From the NCBI GenBank assembly GCA_963813315.1, contig CAWEYO010000002.1, positions 12,898 through 76,897 on the forward strand: DNA of 64,000 nt. The letters run 5' to 3'. Both the position numbers and the translations under genes were made by a program. The notes below the pieces were generated by a model. That model worked only from the letters and a program-made list of their open reading frames with translations, did not search any database and had not been told where the DNA came from. This document shows, piece after piece, positions 1-8,946 of the stretch. Numbering within the stretch: position 1 is the first letter of the stretch; the number at the start of each line of letters is the position of its first letter. This DNA comes from CAWEYO01 sp963813315 (GTDB lineage Bacteria; Pseudomonadota; Alphaproteobacteria; Rhizobiales; Rhizobiaceae).

Positions 1-351
1 CCAAGGCTTTCGTCCAGGATCACGGGCACGTCGTAGGCCGCGCCTATCGGTGGGATCGCTCCGACGTCGCAATCGTCGAAAAGAACGCCGACTTCATCCT
101 CGGAGGCAAGGCCGAGGCGCTTGTCCATGACGTCTTGCAAGGTGCCGAGTTCGACACGATGCGTGCTTGGAACGACGGCAAGCGCATAGCCCATCTCGTG
201 GTGAACGAGCACGGATTTGGCCAGTCTGCTGCCTGGAACATGCGCCGCCTGCGCGGTCTGGCTGCTGGTTGCTGTGCGATGGTGCGCGACGGTGTCGTAG
301 GAGATTCCCTTGCCGTCGATGAATGTGCGGAGTTCTGTTTGCGATCGTCAT
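1..351 (-). pseudogene. YbaK/EbsC-type aminoacyl-tRNA deacylase, frameshifted and cut by the window edge
   Basis: Read on the minus strand from an ATG at 349-351, the first six residues (MTIANR) match the usual start of this family. The frame then has to shift by one base near 333-334 to continue as LRTFIDGKGISYDTVAHHRT and on through GSRLAKSVLVHHEMGYALAVVP, FDDCDVGAIPPIGAAYDVP. These are hallmarks of the YbaK/prolyl-tRNA synthetase-associated editing domain, which hydrolyses mischarged aminoacyl-tRNA. The continuing frame has a TGA just upstream and no start of its own. The simplest reading is therefore one extra base (AGAACTCC instead of AGACTCC), either a real lesion or a sequence error. 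The C-terminus lies beyond position 1. Confidence 0.75.
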
Positions 352-664
352 CGGAGGCGTCCCTTCGAATTGGAGTGGCGACGCTGGGGAAACGAGGGAA
401 ATCATTTTCCTCCTGTCATTTCCGATGTCAACAACCAATGGCCGGGCAGCAGGGCTTCGAACTCAGTTAGCGCAGGTCCGGCCCTTCGCTGTGGCTCCGG
501 GTATTTGTCGTTCGAAAGGCCAAATCGTTGGCTTTTTGTCGCCTTCGGAAAGCACTCCTCCCCCTCTCCGGCCGCTTCGTCATTGTTGACCCGAGTTCGG
601 AGCCCTGGGCCGGGCGGGATACGCCGCCGAAATGTCCATACTGCCGGTTCCTGCTGAAAAAAAA
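352..664. other. Intergenic, no gene recognised
   Basis: This stretch of 313 bases lies between the YbaK start and the end of the oxidase operon. I see no convincing coding frame, tRNA or terminator. It presumably holds the promoter for the minus-strand YbaK gene. Confidence 0.5.
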
Positions 665-1054
665 CTACGGCCCGGCGCCAAAAAAGGTCATGCGGGTGAA
701 CAGCGTATGCTCTGATTCCAATACCATCATGGCGACGAAAACCAGGACCAGAACCGGCGGCACGATGATGGCGTAGGCGAGCGCCAGCCGCTCCCAGGCC
801 ATGTGCATGAAAACGGCGACGATCAGCCCGGCTTTCAGCACCATGAAGGTGAGGATGAGGATCCATCTGAGATAGCCGTGAATGCCGAGGTAGTCGACCA
901 TGTAGGAGCAGGCGCTCAGGATGAAGAGCCAGCCCCATACGACGAGATAGAGCTTGATAGGATGCTGTTGTCCCTCCGCATGTACGGCGTGCGGCAGGGG
1001 ATCGTTCGCGGCGTGGAGCGTTTGATGTTGTGCATGTGCGCTTGCTTCGGCCAT
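665..1054 (-). CDS. Cytochrome c oxidase subunit IV (prokaryotic type)
   Basis: The protein has 129 residues: a His-rich soluble N-terminus (about 1-33), then three membrane segments at roughly 35-55, 63-83 and 91-111. This is the plan of the small prokaryotic COX4 subunit found in A1-type heme-copper oxidases. It is the last gene of the oxidase operon and starts 9 bases after subunit III. The order II-I-III-III-IV and the motif VFMHMAW in the second helix support the call. The subunit is structural and stabilises the core in the cytoplasmic membrane; no catalytic residues are expected. Confidence 0.85.
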   Translation of the reverse strand: MAEASAHAQHQTLHAANDPLPHAVHAEGQQHPIKLYLVVWGWLFILSACSYMVDYLGIHGYLRWILILTFMVLKAGLIVAVFMHMAWERLALAYAIIVPPVLVLVFVAMMVLESEHTLFTRMTFFGAGP

Positions 1055-1063
1055 GTCTCTGCC

Positions 1064-1786
1064 TCACCAAAGATAGAAGAACGCGAAGATGAACACCCAA
1101 ACCAGATCGACGAAGTGCCAGTAGAGACCCATGATCTCCACGCTCTCATACTGACCCCGCCGGCTCGTAAAGAATCCCCGCACACCGGTTTCGTAATCCC
1201 CGCGCAGCACCTTCCGGGCAACGATAAGGAGAAAGATCACGCCGATGGTCACGTGGGTGCCGTGAAAGCCGGTGATCATGAAGAAGGATGATCCGAATTG
1301 CGCCGCGCCCCATGGATTGCCCCACGGGCGGACGCCCTCGGTGATGAGCTTCGTCCACTCGAACGCCTGCATGCCGACGAACGTCGCGCCGAGCAAGGCG
1401 GTGAGAACCATGAGCGCGGCGGTTTTCTTGCGGTCTCGCCGGTAGCCAAAATTGACTGCCATCGCCATCGTGCCGCTGCTGGAGATCAGAACGAAGGTCA
1501 TGATCGCGATCAGGATCAAGGGGATTTCCCTGCCGCCGATATGGAGGGCGAAGACCTCGCTCGGGTTTGGCCAGGGAACGCGCGTGGACATGCGGGCGGT
1601 CATGTAGGAGAGCAGGAAACATCCGAAGATGAACGTGTCGGAGAGAAGGAAGATCCACATCATGGCCTTCCCCCAGGAGACGTTCTTGAACGTGCGCTGA
1701 TCGGACGCCCAATCGGAAGCAATACCTTTCAGGCCGTCTGGCCTCGCGGCGGTCCCCGTTTGGTGCGTCATGGTGGTTTCGGTCAT
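1064..1786 (-). CDS. ctaE: Cytochrome c oxidase subunit III
   Basis: This is a 240-residue, highly hydrophobic protein. It has typical heme-copper oxidase subunit III motifs: FFMITGFHGTHV around residue 170 and YWHFVDLVWVFIF at the C-terminus. It has no cofactor. It sits 13 bases downstream of a second, divergent subunit III-like gene in the same operon. Subunit III normally shields the entrance of the D proton channel of subunit I. The symbol is by family analogy; confidence in the family is high. Confidence 0.9.
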   Translation of the reverse strand: MTETTMTHQTGTAARPDGLKGIASDWASDQRTFKNVSWGKAMMWIFLLSDTFIFGCFLLSYMTARMSTRVPWPNPSEVFALHIGGREIPLILIAIMTFVLISSSGTMAMAVNFGYRRDRKKTAALMVLTALLGATFVGMQAFEWTKLITEGVRPWGNPWGAAQFGSSFFMITGFHGTHVTIGVIFLLIVARKVLRGDYETGVRGFFTSRRGQYESVEIMGLYWHFVDLVWVFIFAFFYLW

Positions 1787-1799
1787 CCGCCCAGCCCTC

Positions 1800-2504
1800 C
1801 TAGCTCAGCAATTGGCGGCAAATATCGACGAACTGTGCAGCCCAGCCAGCGAGCAGCACGAAAAGCCCGAGCCAGACTAAGAGCAGGAAATGCCAATACA
1901 TCGCGCATAAATCGACGCCGAGGCGGACCCGCTCCATTGGCGCGCCGTTCCAGGCCTTGACGCTTGTCCGAGCGAGGCCGACGAGGCCGCCCAGTATGTG
2001 CAGCCCGTGCATGCCGGTGATCAGATAGAAGAAACTGTTGGCCGGATTGCCCGATAGAAGATAGCCGTCCGCGGAAAGCGCCCGCCATGCCATCAACTGG
2101 CCGACCAGGAAGCCGATCGCGGTCAGCCCTGCCGCGGCAAGCCCGAGCCGCACGGTATCGAGCTGGCCCCTTCGCGCCGCCACCAACGCGCATTGAAGCG
2201 CGACGCTGCTGAGCACCAGCAGACCTGTGTTGAGCCAGAGCAGGCGCGGCATGGGCAGAGGTCGCCAGTCCGACAGCCCCATGCGCATGAAATAAGCGCT
2301 TGTGAAGAGCGCGAACAGGCAGCCGACGACAGCCAGAAAAACGCCGAGCCCGATCTTGGCGGTCGGTATTTCCGGCTCGACGGAACCCCCGAACGTGTCG
2401 AGCACTCCCTGCTCGAGCCACGGCTTCGCCATCAGCCGCTGGTGGGACAGCCACCACACAGCAATACCGGCCATGACGAGCAAGAATACGAGGATGACGC
2501 TCAT
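1800..2504 (-). CDS. Second cytochrome c oxidase subunit III-like protein
   Basis: The protein has 234 residues with an N-terminal membrane anchor (MSVILVFLLVMAGIAVWWL). It carries the same two diagnostic subunit III motifs as its downstream neighbour, here SFFYLITGMHGLHILGG and YWHFLLLVWLGLFVLL. Its start codon overlaps the stop of subunit I by four bases (ATGA), so translation is coupled. Two subunit III-like genes in tandem are known in some alphaproteobacterial and actinobacterial oxidases. Whether both are in one enzyme cannot be told from sequence. Confidence 0.85.
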   Translation of the reverse strand: MSVILVFLLVMAGIAVWWLSHQRLMAKPWLEQGVLDTFGGSVEPEIPTAKIGLGVFLAVVGCLFALFTSAYFMRMGLSDWRPLPMPRLLWLNTGLLVLSSVALQCALVAARRGQLDTVRLGLAAAGLTAIGFLVGQLMAWRALSADGYLLSGNPANSFFYLITGMHGLHILGGLVGLARTSVKAWNGAPMERVRLGVDLCAMYWHFLLLVWLGLFVLLAGWAAQFVDICRQLLS

Positions 2505-4276
2505 GCGTGCCCCATCGCGGTAGTGCCCGGTCCGGGATCGTTCTGCGGCAGGAAATCCTGTTTGGCGCCCGGCACGCTGTAGTCATAGGCCCAGCGGTAG
2601 ACCACCGGCATCTCCTTGCCCCAATTGCCGTGCGCGGGCGGAGTTTGCGGCGTCTGCCATTCGAGCGAAGTGGCGCGCCACGGATTGCCTCCCGCCTCCC
2701 TGCCATGCCGGATGCTCCAGAGCAGGTTGAACAGGAAGACGATCTGCGCAAAGCCGACGATGAAGGCCATGATGCTGATAAACGCATTGAGCTGATGCGC
2801 CGATTCCGCAATCAGGCCCATGTCGCCAAGCTCGTTGTAGCGGCGCGGAACCCCCATCAGTCCGAGATAGTGCATCGGGAAGAAGATCAGATAGGCGCCA
2901 AGGAAAGTGATCCAGAAATGGAACTGTCCGAGCCTCTCGTCGAGCATGCGGCCGGTGATTTTCGGATACCAATGATAGATAGCGCCGAAGATTACCAGAA
3001 TCGGCGCCACGCCCATGACCATGTGGAAATGCGCAACTACGAACATCGTATCGGAGAGCGGCACATCCACCACGACATTGCCAAGGAAAAGGCCCGTTAG
3101 TCCGCCGTTGACGAAGGTGACGATGAAGGCGAGCGCGAACAGCATCGGGATCGTCAGGTGGATGTCGCCGCGCCACAGCGTCAGCACCCAGTTGTAGACC
3201 TTGATGGCCGTCGGGATGGCGATAATCAGCGTCGTGGTGGCAAAGAAGAACCCGAAATACGGGTGCATGCCGCTGACATACATATGATGCGCCCACACCA
3301 CGAAGGAGAGCGCGCCGATGCCGACAATTGCCCACACCATCATGCGGTAGCCGAAGATGTTCTTGCGGGCATGGGTACTGATGAGATCGGAGACGATGCC
3401 GAAGGCGGGCAACGCCACGATATAGACTTCAGGATGGCCAAAGAACCAGAACAGATGCTGGAAAAGAATCGGGCTGCCGCCGCCATGCTGCAATTGCTCG
3501 CCCATTTCGACGATGGCCGGCATGAAGAAGCTGGTGCCGAGCAGACGGTCGAACAGCATCATCACGCAGGCAACGAACAATGCCGGGAAGGCGAGCAGCG
3601 CCATGACCGTGGCCGTGAAGATGCCCCACACGGTGAGCGGCATGCGCATGAGCGTCATGCCGCGTGTGCGTCCCTGCAGCACGGTCACCACATAGTTCAA
3701 CCCGCCCATGGTGAAGCCGATGATGAACAGGATGAGAGAGGATAGCATCAGGATGATGCCCCAATCCTGCCCGCCCGGCGTTCCCGTCATGATGGCTTGC
3801 GGCGGATAGAGCGTCCAGCCAGCGCCGGTCGGCCCGCCGGGCGCGAAGAAACTGGCTACAAGGACCAGCACCGCAAGCAGATAGATCCAGTAGCTCAGCA
3901 TGTTGACATAGGGAAAGACCATGTCGCGCGCGCCGACCATCAGCGGAATGAGATAGTTGCCGAAGCCGCCGAGGAAGAGTGCCGTGAGCAGGTAGATCAC
4001 CATGATCATGCCGTGCATTGTGATGAACTGGTAGTAGGCTTCCGGTGTTATGAAGTCGAAAGTGCCGGGGAAGCCGAGTTGGAGCCGCATCAGCCAGGAG
4101 AGCACCAGCGCGACCAGGCCGATCGAAATGGCGGTTCCCGAATACTGGATCGCAATGACCTTGGCGTCCTGCGAAAACACATACGTCGTCCACCAGCTGT
4201 GCGGATGGTAAAGTTCGACGTCGGGGACTTCGGCGGGTGGCACCGCTTCGACCGAACGGGGTGTGACATCGACCAT
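2501..4276 (-). CDS. ctaD: Cytochrome c oxidase subunit I (A1 type)
   Basis: This 591-residue protein is the catalytic core that reduces O2 to water and pumps protons. Visible ligands are His88 and His418 for the low-spin heme, His281, His330 and His331 for CuB, and His416 for the high-spin heme. Glu283 in GHPEVY, the cross-link Tyr285, Asp118 (D channel, GARDMVFP) and Lys359 (K channel, TAIKV) are all present, which makes it A1-type. AAGGAGG lies about 8 bases before the ATG at 4276, a strong ribosome site. The length is slightly above the usual 530-560 because of N- and C-terminal tails. Confidence 0.95.
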   Translation of the reverse strand: MVDVTPRSVEAVPPAEVPDVELYHPHSWWTTYVFSQDAKVIAIQYSGTAISIGLVALVLSWLMRLQLGFPGTFDFITPEAYYQFITMHGMIMVIYLLTALFLGGFGNYLIPLMVGARDMVFPYVNMLSYWIYLLAVLVLVASFFAPGGPTGAGWTLYPPQAIMTGTPGGQDWGIILMLSSLILFIIGFTMGGLNYVVTVLQGRTRGMTLMRMPLTVWGIFTATVMALLAFPALFVACVMMLFDRLLGTSFFMPAIVEMGEQLQHGGGSPILFQHLFWFFGHPEVYIVALPAFGIVSDLISTHARKNIFGYRMMVWAIVGIGALSFVVWAHHMYVSGMHPYFGFFFATTTLIIAIPTAIKVYNWVLTLWRGDIHLTIPMLFALAFIVTFVNGGLTGLFLGNVVVDVPLSDTMFVVAHFHMVMGVAPILVIFGAIYHWYPKITGRMLDERLGQFHFWITFLGAYLIFFPMHYLGLMGVPRRYNELGDMGLIAESAHQLNAFISIMAFIVGFAQIVFLFNLLWSIRHGREAGGNPWRATSLEWQTPQTPPAHGNWGKEMPVVYRWAYDYSVPGAKQDFLPQNDPGPGTTAMGHA

Positions 4277-4350
4277 CGGAACGCCTCCTTGGTTCCTTTC
4301 TGCCGAGGCCAGTCAAATGCCTCGTATGCTAGTCTTGGCGCCTGCGCCCG

Positions 4351-5178
4351 TCATTGCGCGGCAGGTTCCGCTGCGCCCGTTTGCTGCGGGGCCGACAATT
4401 GGGCAAAGGTCTGCTGCTCGCCGACCCAGGCAAGATAGTCTTCTTCCGTGTCGACCATGACCACGCCGCGCATCAACGCATGCCCTTGCCCGCACAGTTC
4501 CGCGCAAAGCACCTCGAACGTGCCCGTCCGAGTCGGCGTTAGCCAAAAATAGGTTACCGAGCCGGGGATCATGTCCATCTTGGCGCGAAACTCCGGCACG
4601 TAAAAATCGTGCAGCACGTCGATCGAGCGAAGCAGCATCTTGACCGGCTTGCCGATCGGCAGGTGAAGGTCGGCGGCCTCCACGATCAGGTCGTCCTGGC
4701 CGTTGGGATCATCCGCCTTCAGCCCAAGCGGATTCTCAGGTGTGACATTGCGGGTGTCGGAGAGGCCAAGCTTGCCATCCTTGCCCGGCAGGCGGAAACT
4801 CCACTGCCATTGCTGGCCTATGACTTCCACTTCGGTGGCATCGGGGGGAACGGTGACGAACTGGTGCCACACAACGAGGCCGGGAGCCAGCATGGCGGCG
4901 ACGCCGACGCCCGTCACGATCGTCAGCCACCATTCGAGCCGCTTGTTCTCCGGTTCGTAGTGGGCCGTGTTTCCCTCCCGATGGCGGAAGCGAAAGACGC
5001 AATAGGCCATGAAGAGGACCACGGCGGCGAAAACCACGCCGGTGATCCAGAAGGTAATGATGATCGTGTCGTCGATATAGCGCCAGTTGGAAGCGATCGG
5101 CGTCCACCACCACGGGCTCAGGAAATGGAACACGACCGAGCCGACGATGACCAGAACCAGTATGAGCGCAACAGCCAT
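4351..5178 (-). CDS. ctaC: Cytochrome c oxidase subunit II with CuA site
   Basis: The protein has 275 residues: one N-terminal membrane segment (about 3-20), a second (about 40-62), and a periplasmic cupredoxin domain. The CuA ligands are all visible: His190, Cys225, Glu227, Cys229, His233 and Met236 in the motif CAELCGQGHALM. The aromatic electron-entry stretch GQQWQWSF lies near residue 121. No CXXCH is present, so this is an aa3-type subunit rather than caa3. It is first in the operon, followed by subunit I after a 74-base gap. It accepts electrons from cytochrome c. Confidence 0.93.
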   Translation of the reverse strand: MAVALILVLVIVGSVVFHFLSPWWWTPIASNWRYIDDTIIITFWITGVVFAAVVLFMAYCVFRFRHREGNTAHYEPENKRLEWWLTIVTGVGVAAMLAPGLVVWHQFVTVPPDATEVEVIGQQWQWSFRLPGKDGKLGLSDTRNVTPENPLGLKADDPNGQDDLIVEAADLHLPIGKPVKMLLRSIDVLHDFYVPEFRAKMDMIPGSVTYFWLTPTRTGTFEVLCAELCGQGHALMRGVVMVDTEEDYLAWVGEQQTFAQLSAPQQTGAAEPAAQ

Positions 5179-5591
5179 TCCTGTTCATCCCTGCCTCAGA
5201 AGGCGCGAAATCACAAAGACAATTCGTGCTTCACCAACTCCAGCGTTTTCTCTTGCACACGGATCTGCGGATGCCAGAGAAGACTGCGGTCACGTCGGTA
5301 TCTGGCAGGATGGGCGCTCTACCTAAATCCAGAGCGCAGAAAGCGCCTCGGCTCGGCCCGCAGGCATGCGGGGAGAGCAGCGGTATGCTTGCGACGACTA
5401 CGGCCGGTCCGAAACCCGCCATGTCCGTGCCTCCTGTGCCGCCGGGTTGGGGCGATCACGGAATTAGCCCAGCCTGCAACATCATAGAAGCAGGTCTTAA
5501 AGCGCCGTCATGATCCCATCGGCCAGCTTCGTTGTCAAACCGCGAGGCTGTCGCTTTCCACAGGCCAGCTGCGACAAATTGACAGCGCAGA
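5179..5591. other. Intergenic region upstream of the oxidase operon
   Basis: This stretch of 413 bases separates the oxidase subunit II start (minus strand) from the end of fhcC (minus strand). It should contain the oxidase promoter and any fhc terminator. I see no convincing gene, and no perfect hairpin with a T run. Confidence 0.45.
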
Positions 5592-6401
5592 TCATCGCGA
5601 AACGAGAATTTCGCCAAGGCCAAGCACGGCATTGTCGCCGCAATAGCGGCGCACCGCCCTACCGAGAACCGGCCTCTTGACGATTCCTTCGGCGATCAGG
5701 TGGCGGTCGAGAAGCGCGGCAAAGACGCTCTCCGGCGACCCGCACTCGACGAAGCTCGGCGAGAGGTTCTTCGGCGCGCGGTCGAGCAGGATGGAGCCGC
5801 GCCGCATGAGATAGCCCGGCATAGCGCCAGCGCCACCGGTGATGACGAGCGTGCCGGCGATCATCCGGCAGCCGGCATGGTCGCCCGCGCCTTTCAGTAT
5901 CGCGATCAGGCCGCGCCGCATCCGGTCGGCCGCGAAGGCACCGGCTTTGCCGTGGACGATCAGTACGCCGCCCCTCATGCCTACGAGCTCGCCGGCCAGT
6001 GGCGCGCCGAGGTGATCGCCTGCATTACCGAAAATCTGGATATGGCCACCGCGCATGCCTGATCCGGCATGCGGACCGGCATTTCCTTCCACGATGACTT
6101 TTCCGTCCAGCATGTTGCGGCCCAACTGTGCCCCCACGTCTCCGATGACGCGGACGCTACCTTCCGTCAGACCTTCCGCCACGCGGTCGAAGCGCGTGCT
6201 GCCGCCGTCAAAAGTGATGTCCCGGATATCGACACCGGCAAAGCGGAAGATGTCCGCGACCACCGAGGCGCGCTTCGACTGGCCGACCCTGATTTTCGCG
6301 ATATCGGCCCTGGACAGGCCGGCGAGCCGATGCGGCGTGAGCGGTGAGAGGTCCAGGCGCTCCGGCGGTTCCGACACCAGCGTGAAGGTCAGGCTTTTCA
6401 C
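5592..6401 (-). CDS. fhcC: Formyltransferase/hydrolase complex subunit C (formylmethanofuran dehydrogenase C-like)
   Basis: The protein has 269 residues and belongs to the GXGXG beta-helix family shared with glutamate synthase alpha C-domains. Repeats such as GRNMLDGKVIVEGNAG, GMRGGHIQIFGNAGDHLG and GMRGGVLIVHGKAG show the regular coils. In methylotrophs FhcABCD converts formyl-H4MPT to formate through methylofuran; the C subunit is structural. The start codon overlaps the fhcD stop (ATGA). It is the last gene of the fhcB-A-D-C operon, an order I know from bacterial H4MPT clusters. Confidence 0.93.
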   Translation of the reverse strand: MKSLTFTLVSEPPERLDLSPLTPHRLAGLSRADIAKIRVGQSKRASVVADIFRFAGVDIRDITFDGGSTRFDRVAEGLTEGSVRVIGDVGAQLGRNMLDGKVIVEGNAGPHAGSGMRGGHIQIFGNAGDHLGAPLAGELVGMRGGVLIVHGKAGAFAADRMRRGLIAILKGAGDHAGCRMIAGTLVITGGAGAMPGYLMRRGSILLDRAPKNLSPSFVECGSPESVFAALLDRHLIAEGIVKRPVLGRAVRRYCGDNAVLGLGEILVSR

Positions 6402-7306
6402 GGCAACAGATCCCTCAGCGGATAGATGAACGGGCCGAGCTTGCCTCCGTAGTTGCCGGCGCTGATACGCGATGCGCCTCTCTCCGGCCCAAGATCGGTG
6501 ACCGCCCTGATTCCGGCCTTCATTGCTTCCGCTACCGCATGGCTCGTTTCGCCGTCGATGACGATTTCCAACACGGCATTGACGTCCGCATCGAGCCTGC
6601 TTTCGACCACGCCCCGCAAGGTCGGCGCGAAAGCCTCGTTGGTGGACGCGATCATGCCGTTGTACTTGCCGCCGATCTTGGAACCGGAGCGCACGACGCC
6701 GCCCGGAAACGGCAGTATCGCGCCGACGACCTGGCGGATTGCATCCACAGCAGCCTCAGCCGCGGTGAGCGCACCGGCACTCGATCGGGCAAGCAGCAGG
6801 AGATTGCCGCCGCCCACCGCATCCTTCGTCATGCCGGTGGCGGCCTCGCAGACAAATTCTCCGTCCATGACCGGAACCCGCCAGAAGTGCCTGCCGCCCA
6901 GCTTCTTGGAAACCTGCCAGCCGTCGCCGAAATAGCGGAGCTCGGAGCCAAGCTTAAGCTTGACCGGCCCATCGAGGCCGGCGAAACACGCGCTGCCTGG
7001 CGACGTCAGTACACACTGACCGACCCTTGTCACCAGCTGCTTCTGCAATTCCACTGTGCTGACCGCAAAAAGCATCACCCGGCAGCCTGGCCGCCCATCC
7101 GGCGTCGCCGATGGCGGTAGCTCCAGGTCGATCGCCGCCTCGCAGCCGCAGCCGATCACAGACGTGGCAAAGCCGGTCATCGAGATGGCGGCCTGACGCG
7201 CCCACTTCCTGTTTGGCCCGGTGACAATGATTGCCGTCGCCCGCATGCCAAAGGCTTCAGCGAACGTGTCGTCGATGGCGACACCGTTGACCTCTAGGCG
7301 TTGCAT
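6398..7306 (-). CDS. fhcD: Formylmethanofuran:tetrahydromethanopterin formyltransferase
   Basis: This 302-residue cytoplasmic enzyme is the bacterial homologue of archaeal Ftr. It moves the formyl group between H4MPT and methylofuran. Family stretches seen include VNGVAIDDTFAEAFGMRATAII at the N-terminus, GGKYNGMIASTNEAFAPTLR in the C-terminal lobe, and GKLGPFIYPLRDLLP at the end. The length equals the archaeal enzyme (about 300). The gene overlaps the end of fhcA by 13 bases and the start of fhcC by 4, so all four fhc genes are translationally coupled. Confidence 0.95.
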   Translation of the reverse strand: MQRLEVNGVAIDDTFAEAFGMRATAIIVTGPNRKWARQAAISMTGFATSVIGCGCEAAIDLELPPSATPDGRPGCRVMLFAVSTVELQKQLVTRVGQCVLTSPGSACFAGLDGPVKLKLGSELRYFGDGWQVSKKLGGRHFWRVPVMDGEFVCEAATGMTKDAVGGGNLLLLARSSAGALTAAEAAVDAIRQVVGAILPFPGGVVRSGSKIGGKYNGMIASTNEAFAPTLRGVVESRLDADVNAVLEIVIDGETSHAVAEAMKAGIRAVTDLGPERGASRISAGNYGGKLGPFIYPLRDLLP

Positions 7307-8946
7307 GAAACCTCGCGGAATGGCTCCTCGCGCGCAATCGCTGAATCGGGGAACGTGAACCAGTCGAGCGAGAGGCCGTAGCGTTGCTCATGATATTCTT
7401 CGACCCGCCGCACCATCGCCTTTTCGACGGGTGGATTGAGGCTCAGCGCTTTGCCCCAACGATAGTGCGTGATCTCGCCGTCCTTCACGACGAGGTCGCC
7501 ATCCTTGAAGACATAGGCCGCCTGCCCGAACATCTTCGCCACGCTTTTGTCCTTGCGATAGACGGCGACATCCGCGATCGCGCCCGATCCGAGATGGCCG
7601 CGATCCTTGAGGCCGAGCAACTTCGCGGGTGCGGCGCGCGTCATGATCGCGACCTCTTCGAGCGTGTATTCACGCGCCACCGCGGCAAGGGTCGACAGCG
7701 CCATGGCCGACTTCGGCAGGCCCGCCGCCATCTCGTCGCGCGCGTCACGGCTCATCAGCAATTCGAACAGCCGCGGATAGGCGGTAAACGGCGCACCGTT
7801 CGGATGATCGGTTGTGAAGAAAACGCGCCAAGGATCTGTGACCAAGAGGAAAAGCTCAATCCCCACCGCCCATTGGACGGTGCCGTGGAAATCGCCCCGA
7901 TAGCGATAGGGCACGATCCCGCCGCCGTTGCCGTCCCCTTCAAGTATGACGTATTTCTTCGGATGCGCGGCGCTGCGGGCCGAGAATTGCCTGAGCACGT
8001 CGGACGACACGGTGACGGTCTGGCCGAACATCACCTGGCCGACGTCGATCGTCACTTCGGGAGTGCTGTTGACCAATTCGGCAAGCCGCGCGGCAGCGGA
8101 CGAGAACTTCCGTTTGCCCTCTGTGCCGTAGCCATAGAACTGGAGATGGGCCAGATGAAGCGGCGCGCCTTCCGCGGCTGTCATCGTCGCGGCGGCGGTG
8201 TCCGCCGAACCAGGCGCCCCGAGATTGTTGCAATGGACATGCAAAGGATGCGGGATGCCGAGCCTGCTGACAGCAGCTTGCAAAGTCTTGACGATAGTGC
8301 GCGAACTTACTCCGTAGGACGGCACGACGTCGTCGAGAGCAAACGTGCGCACATTCTCCTTGAAGGCGGCAGCTGCGCCCGCATTGATGACCTTGACGCC
8401 GAGCGCCCGCGTCGAGCCGACGGTCCAGGCGACATAGTCGTCAATCATCCTTTCGGAAGCGCCGTCGCGGATCATCGAAAGCAGGAAATCGTCGTTGCCG
8501 AGGATCGCCAGGGTTGCCTTGTCGATGATGGGAATATCCGCCAGTTCCAGATGCGTATGAAGCGCGTTGCCAGGCGACATGGCCGGCTCCACCACCGTCG
8601 TGAAACCCATTTTTGCGTAAAGGCAACCGGTTTCGAACGTGGACCAGCAGGCATTGGACAGTGGGGTCGCCGCCGGGCGTGGACTGTGCGCAGCATGATG
8701 CTCGGGAAGCAGGAGCCGCGCCGTGTTCACATTGCCGCCCCCGATGTGCGAGTGGATGTCGATCGCGCCCGCCATGACGACGCATCCGGATGCGTCGGTC
8801 GTTATGTCGGCCCCGCCGCCCGGCGGAGCGTCGACGATGTTTCCATCGCGGATCCAGAGGTCTCCTGTGCCGGATCGTCCACTGACCGGATCGATGACTT
8901 CGCCGCCGGCGATCCTGGTCAGCATGGCAACTGCGTCCCGCCGCAC
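7294..8946 (-). CDS. fhcA: Formyltransferase/hydrolase complex subunit A (amidohydrolase)
   Basis: The protein has up to 550 residues and belongs to the amidohydrolase family of formylmethanofuran dehydrogenase A. The metal-binding HxH appears as IDIHSHIGGGN (His65 and His67 counted from the first ATG), followed by the TDHPNGAPFTAYP signature near residue 385. It hydrolyses N-formylmethylofuran to formate. The first ATG (8946) overlaps fhcB by 28 bases; an internal ATG at 8925 (MLTRIAGGEV) would overlap by only 7 and fits the family N-terminus better, giving 543 residues. Confidence 0.95.
   Translation of the reverse strand: MRRDAVAMLTRIAGGEVIDPVSGRSGTGDLWIRDGNIVDAPPGGGADITTDASGCVVMAGAIDIHSHIGGGNVNTARLLLPEHHAAHSPRPAATPLSNACWSTFETGCLYAKMGFTTVVEPAMSPGNALHTHLELADIPIIDKATLAILGNDDFLLSMIRDGASERMIDDYVAWTVGSTRALGVKVINAGAAAAFKENVRTFALDDVVPSYGVSSRTIVKTLQAAVSRLGIPHPLHVHCNNLGAPGSADTAAATMTAAEGAPLHLAHLQFYGYGTEGKRKFSSAAARLAELVNSTPEVTIDVGQVMFGQTVTVSSDVLRQFSARSAAHPKKYVILEGDGNGGGIVPYRYRGDFHGTVQWAVGIELFLLVTDPWRVFFTTDHPNGAPFTAYPRLFELLMSRDARDEMAAGLPKSAMALSTLAAVAREYTLEEVAIMTRAAPAKLLGLKDRGHLGSGAIADVAVYRKDKSVAKMFGQAAYVFKDGDLVVKDGEITHYRWGKALSLNPPVEKAMVRRVEEYHEQRYGLSLDWFTFPDSAIAREEPFREVSCNA

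Noticed and set aside
402..1100. Minus-strand frame overlapping oxidase subunit IV
   Set aside because: It is the shifted frame of the subunit IV and III genes, Arg/His-rich and without family resemblance.
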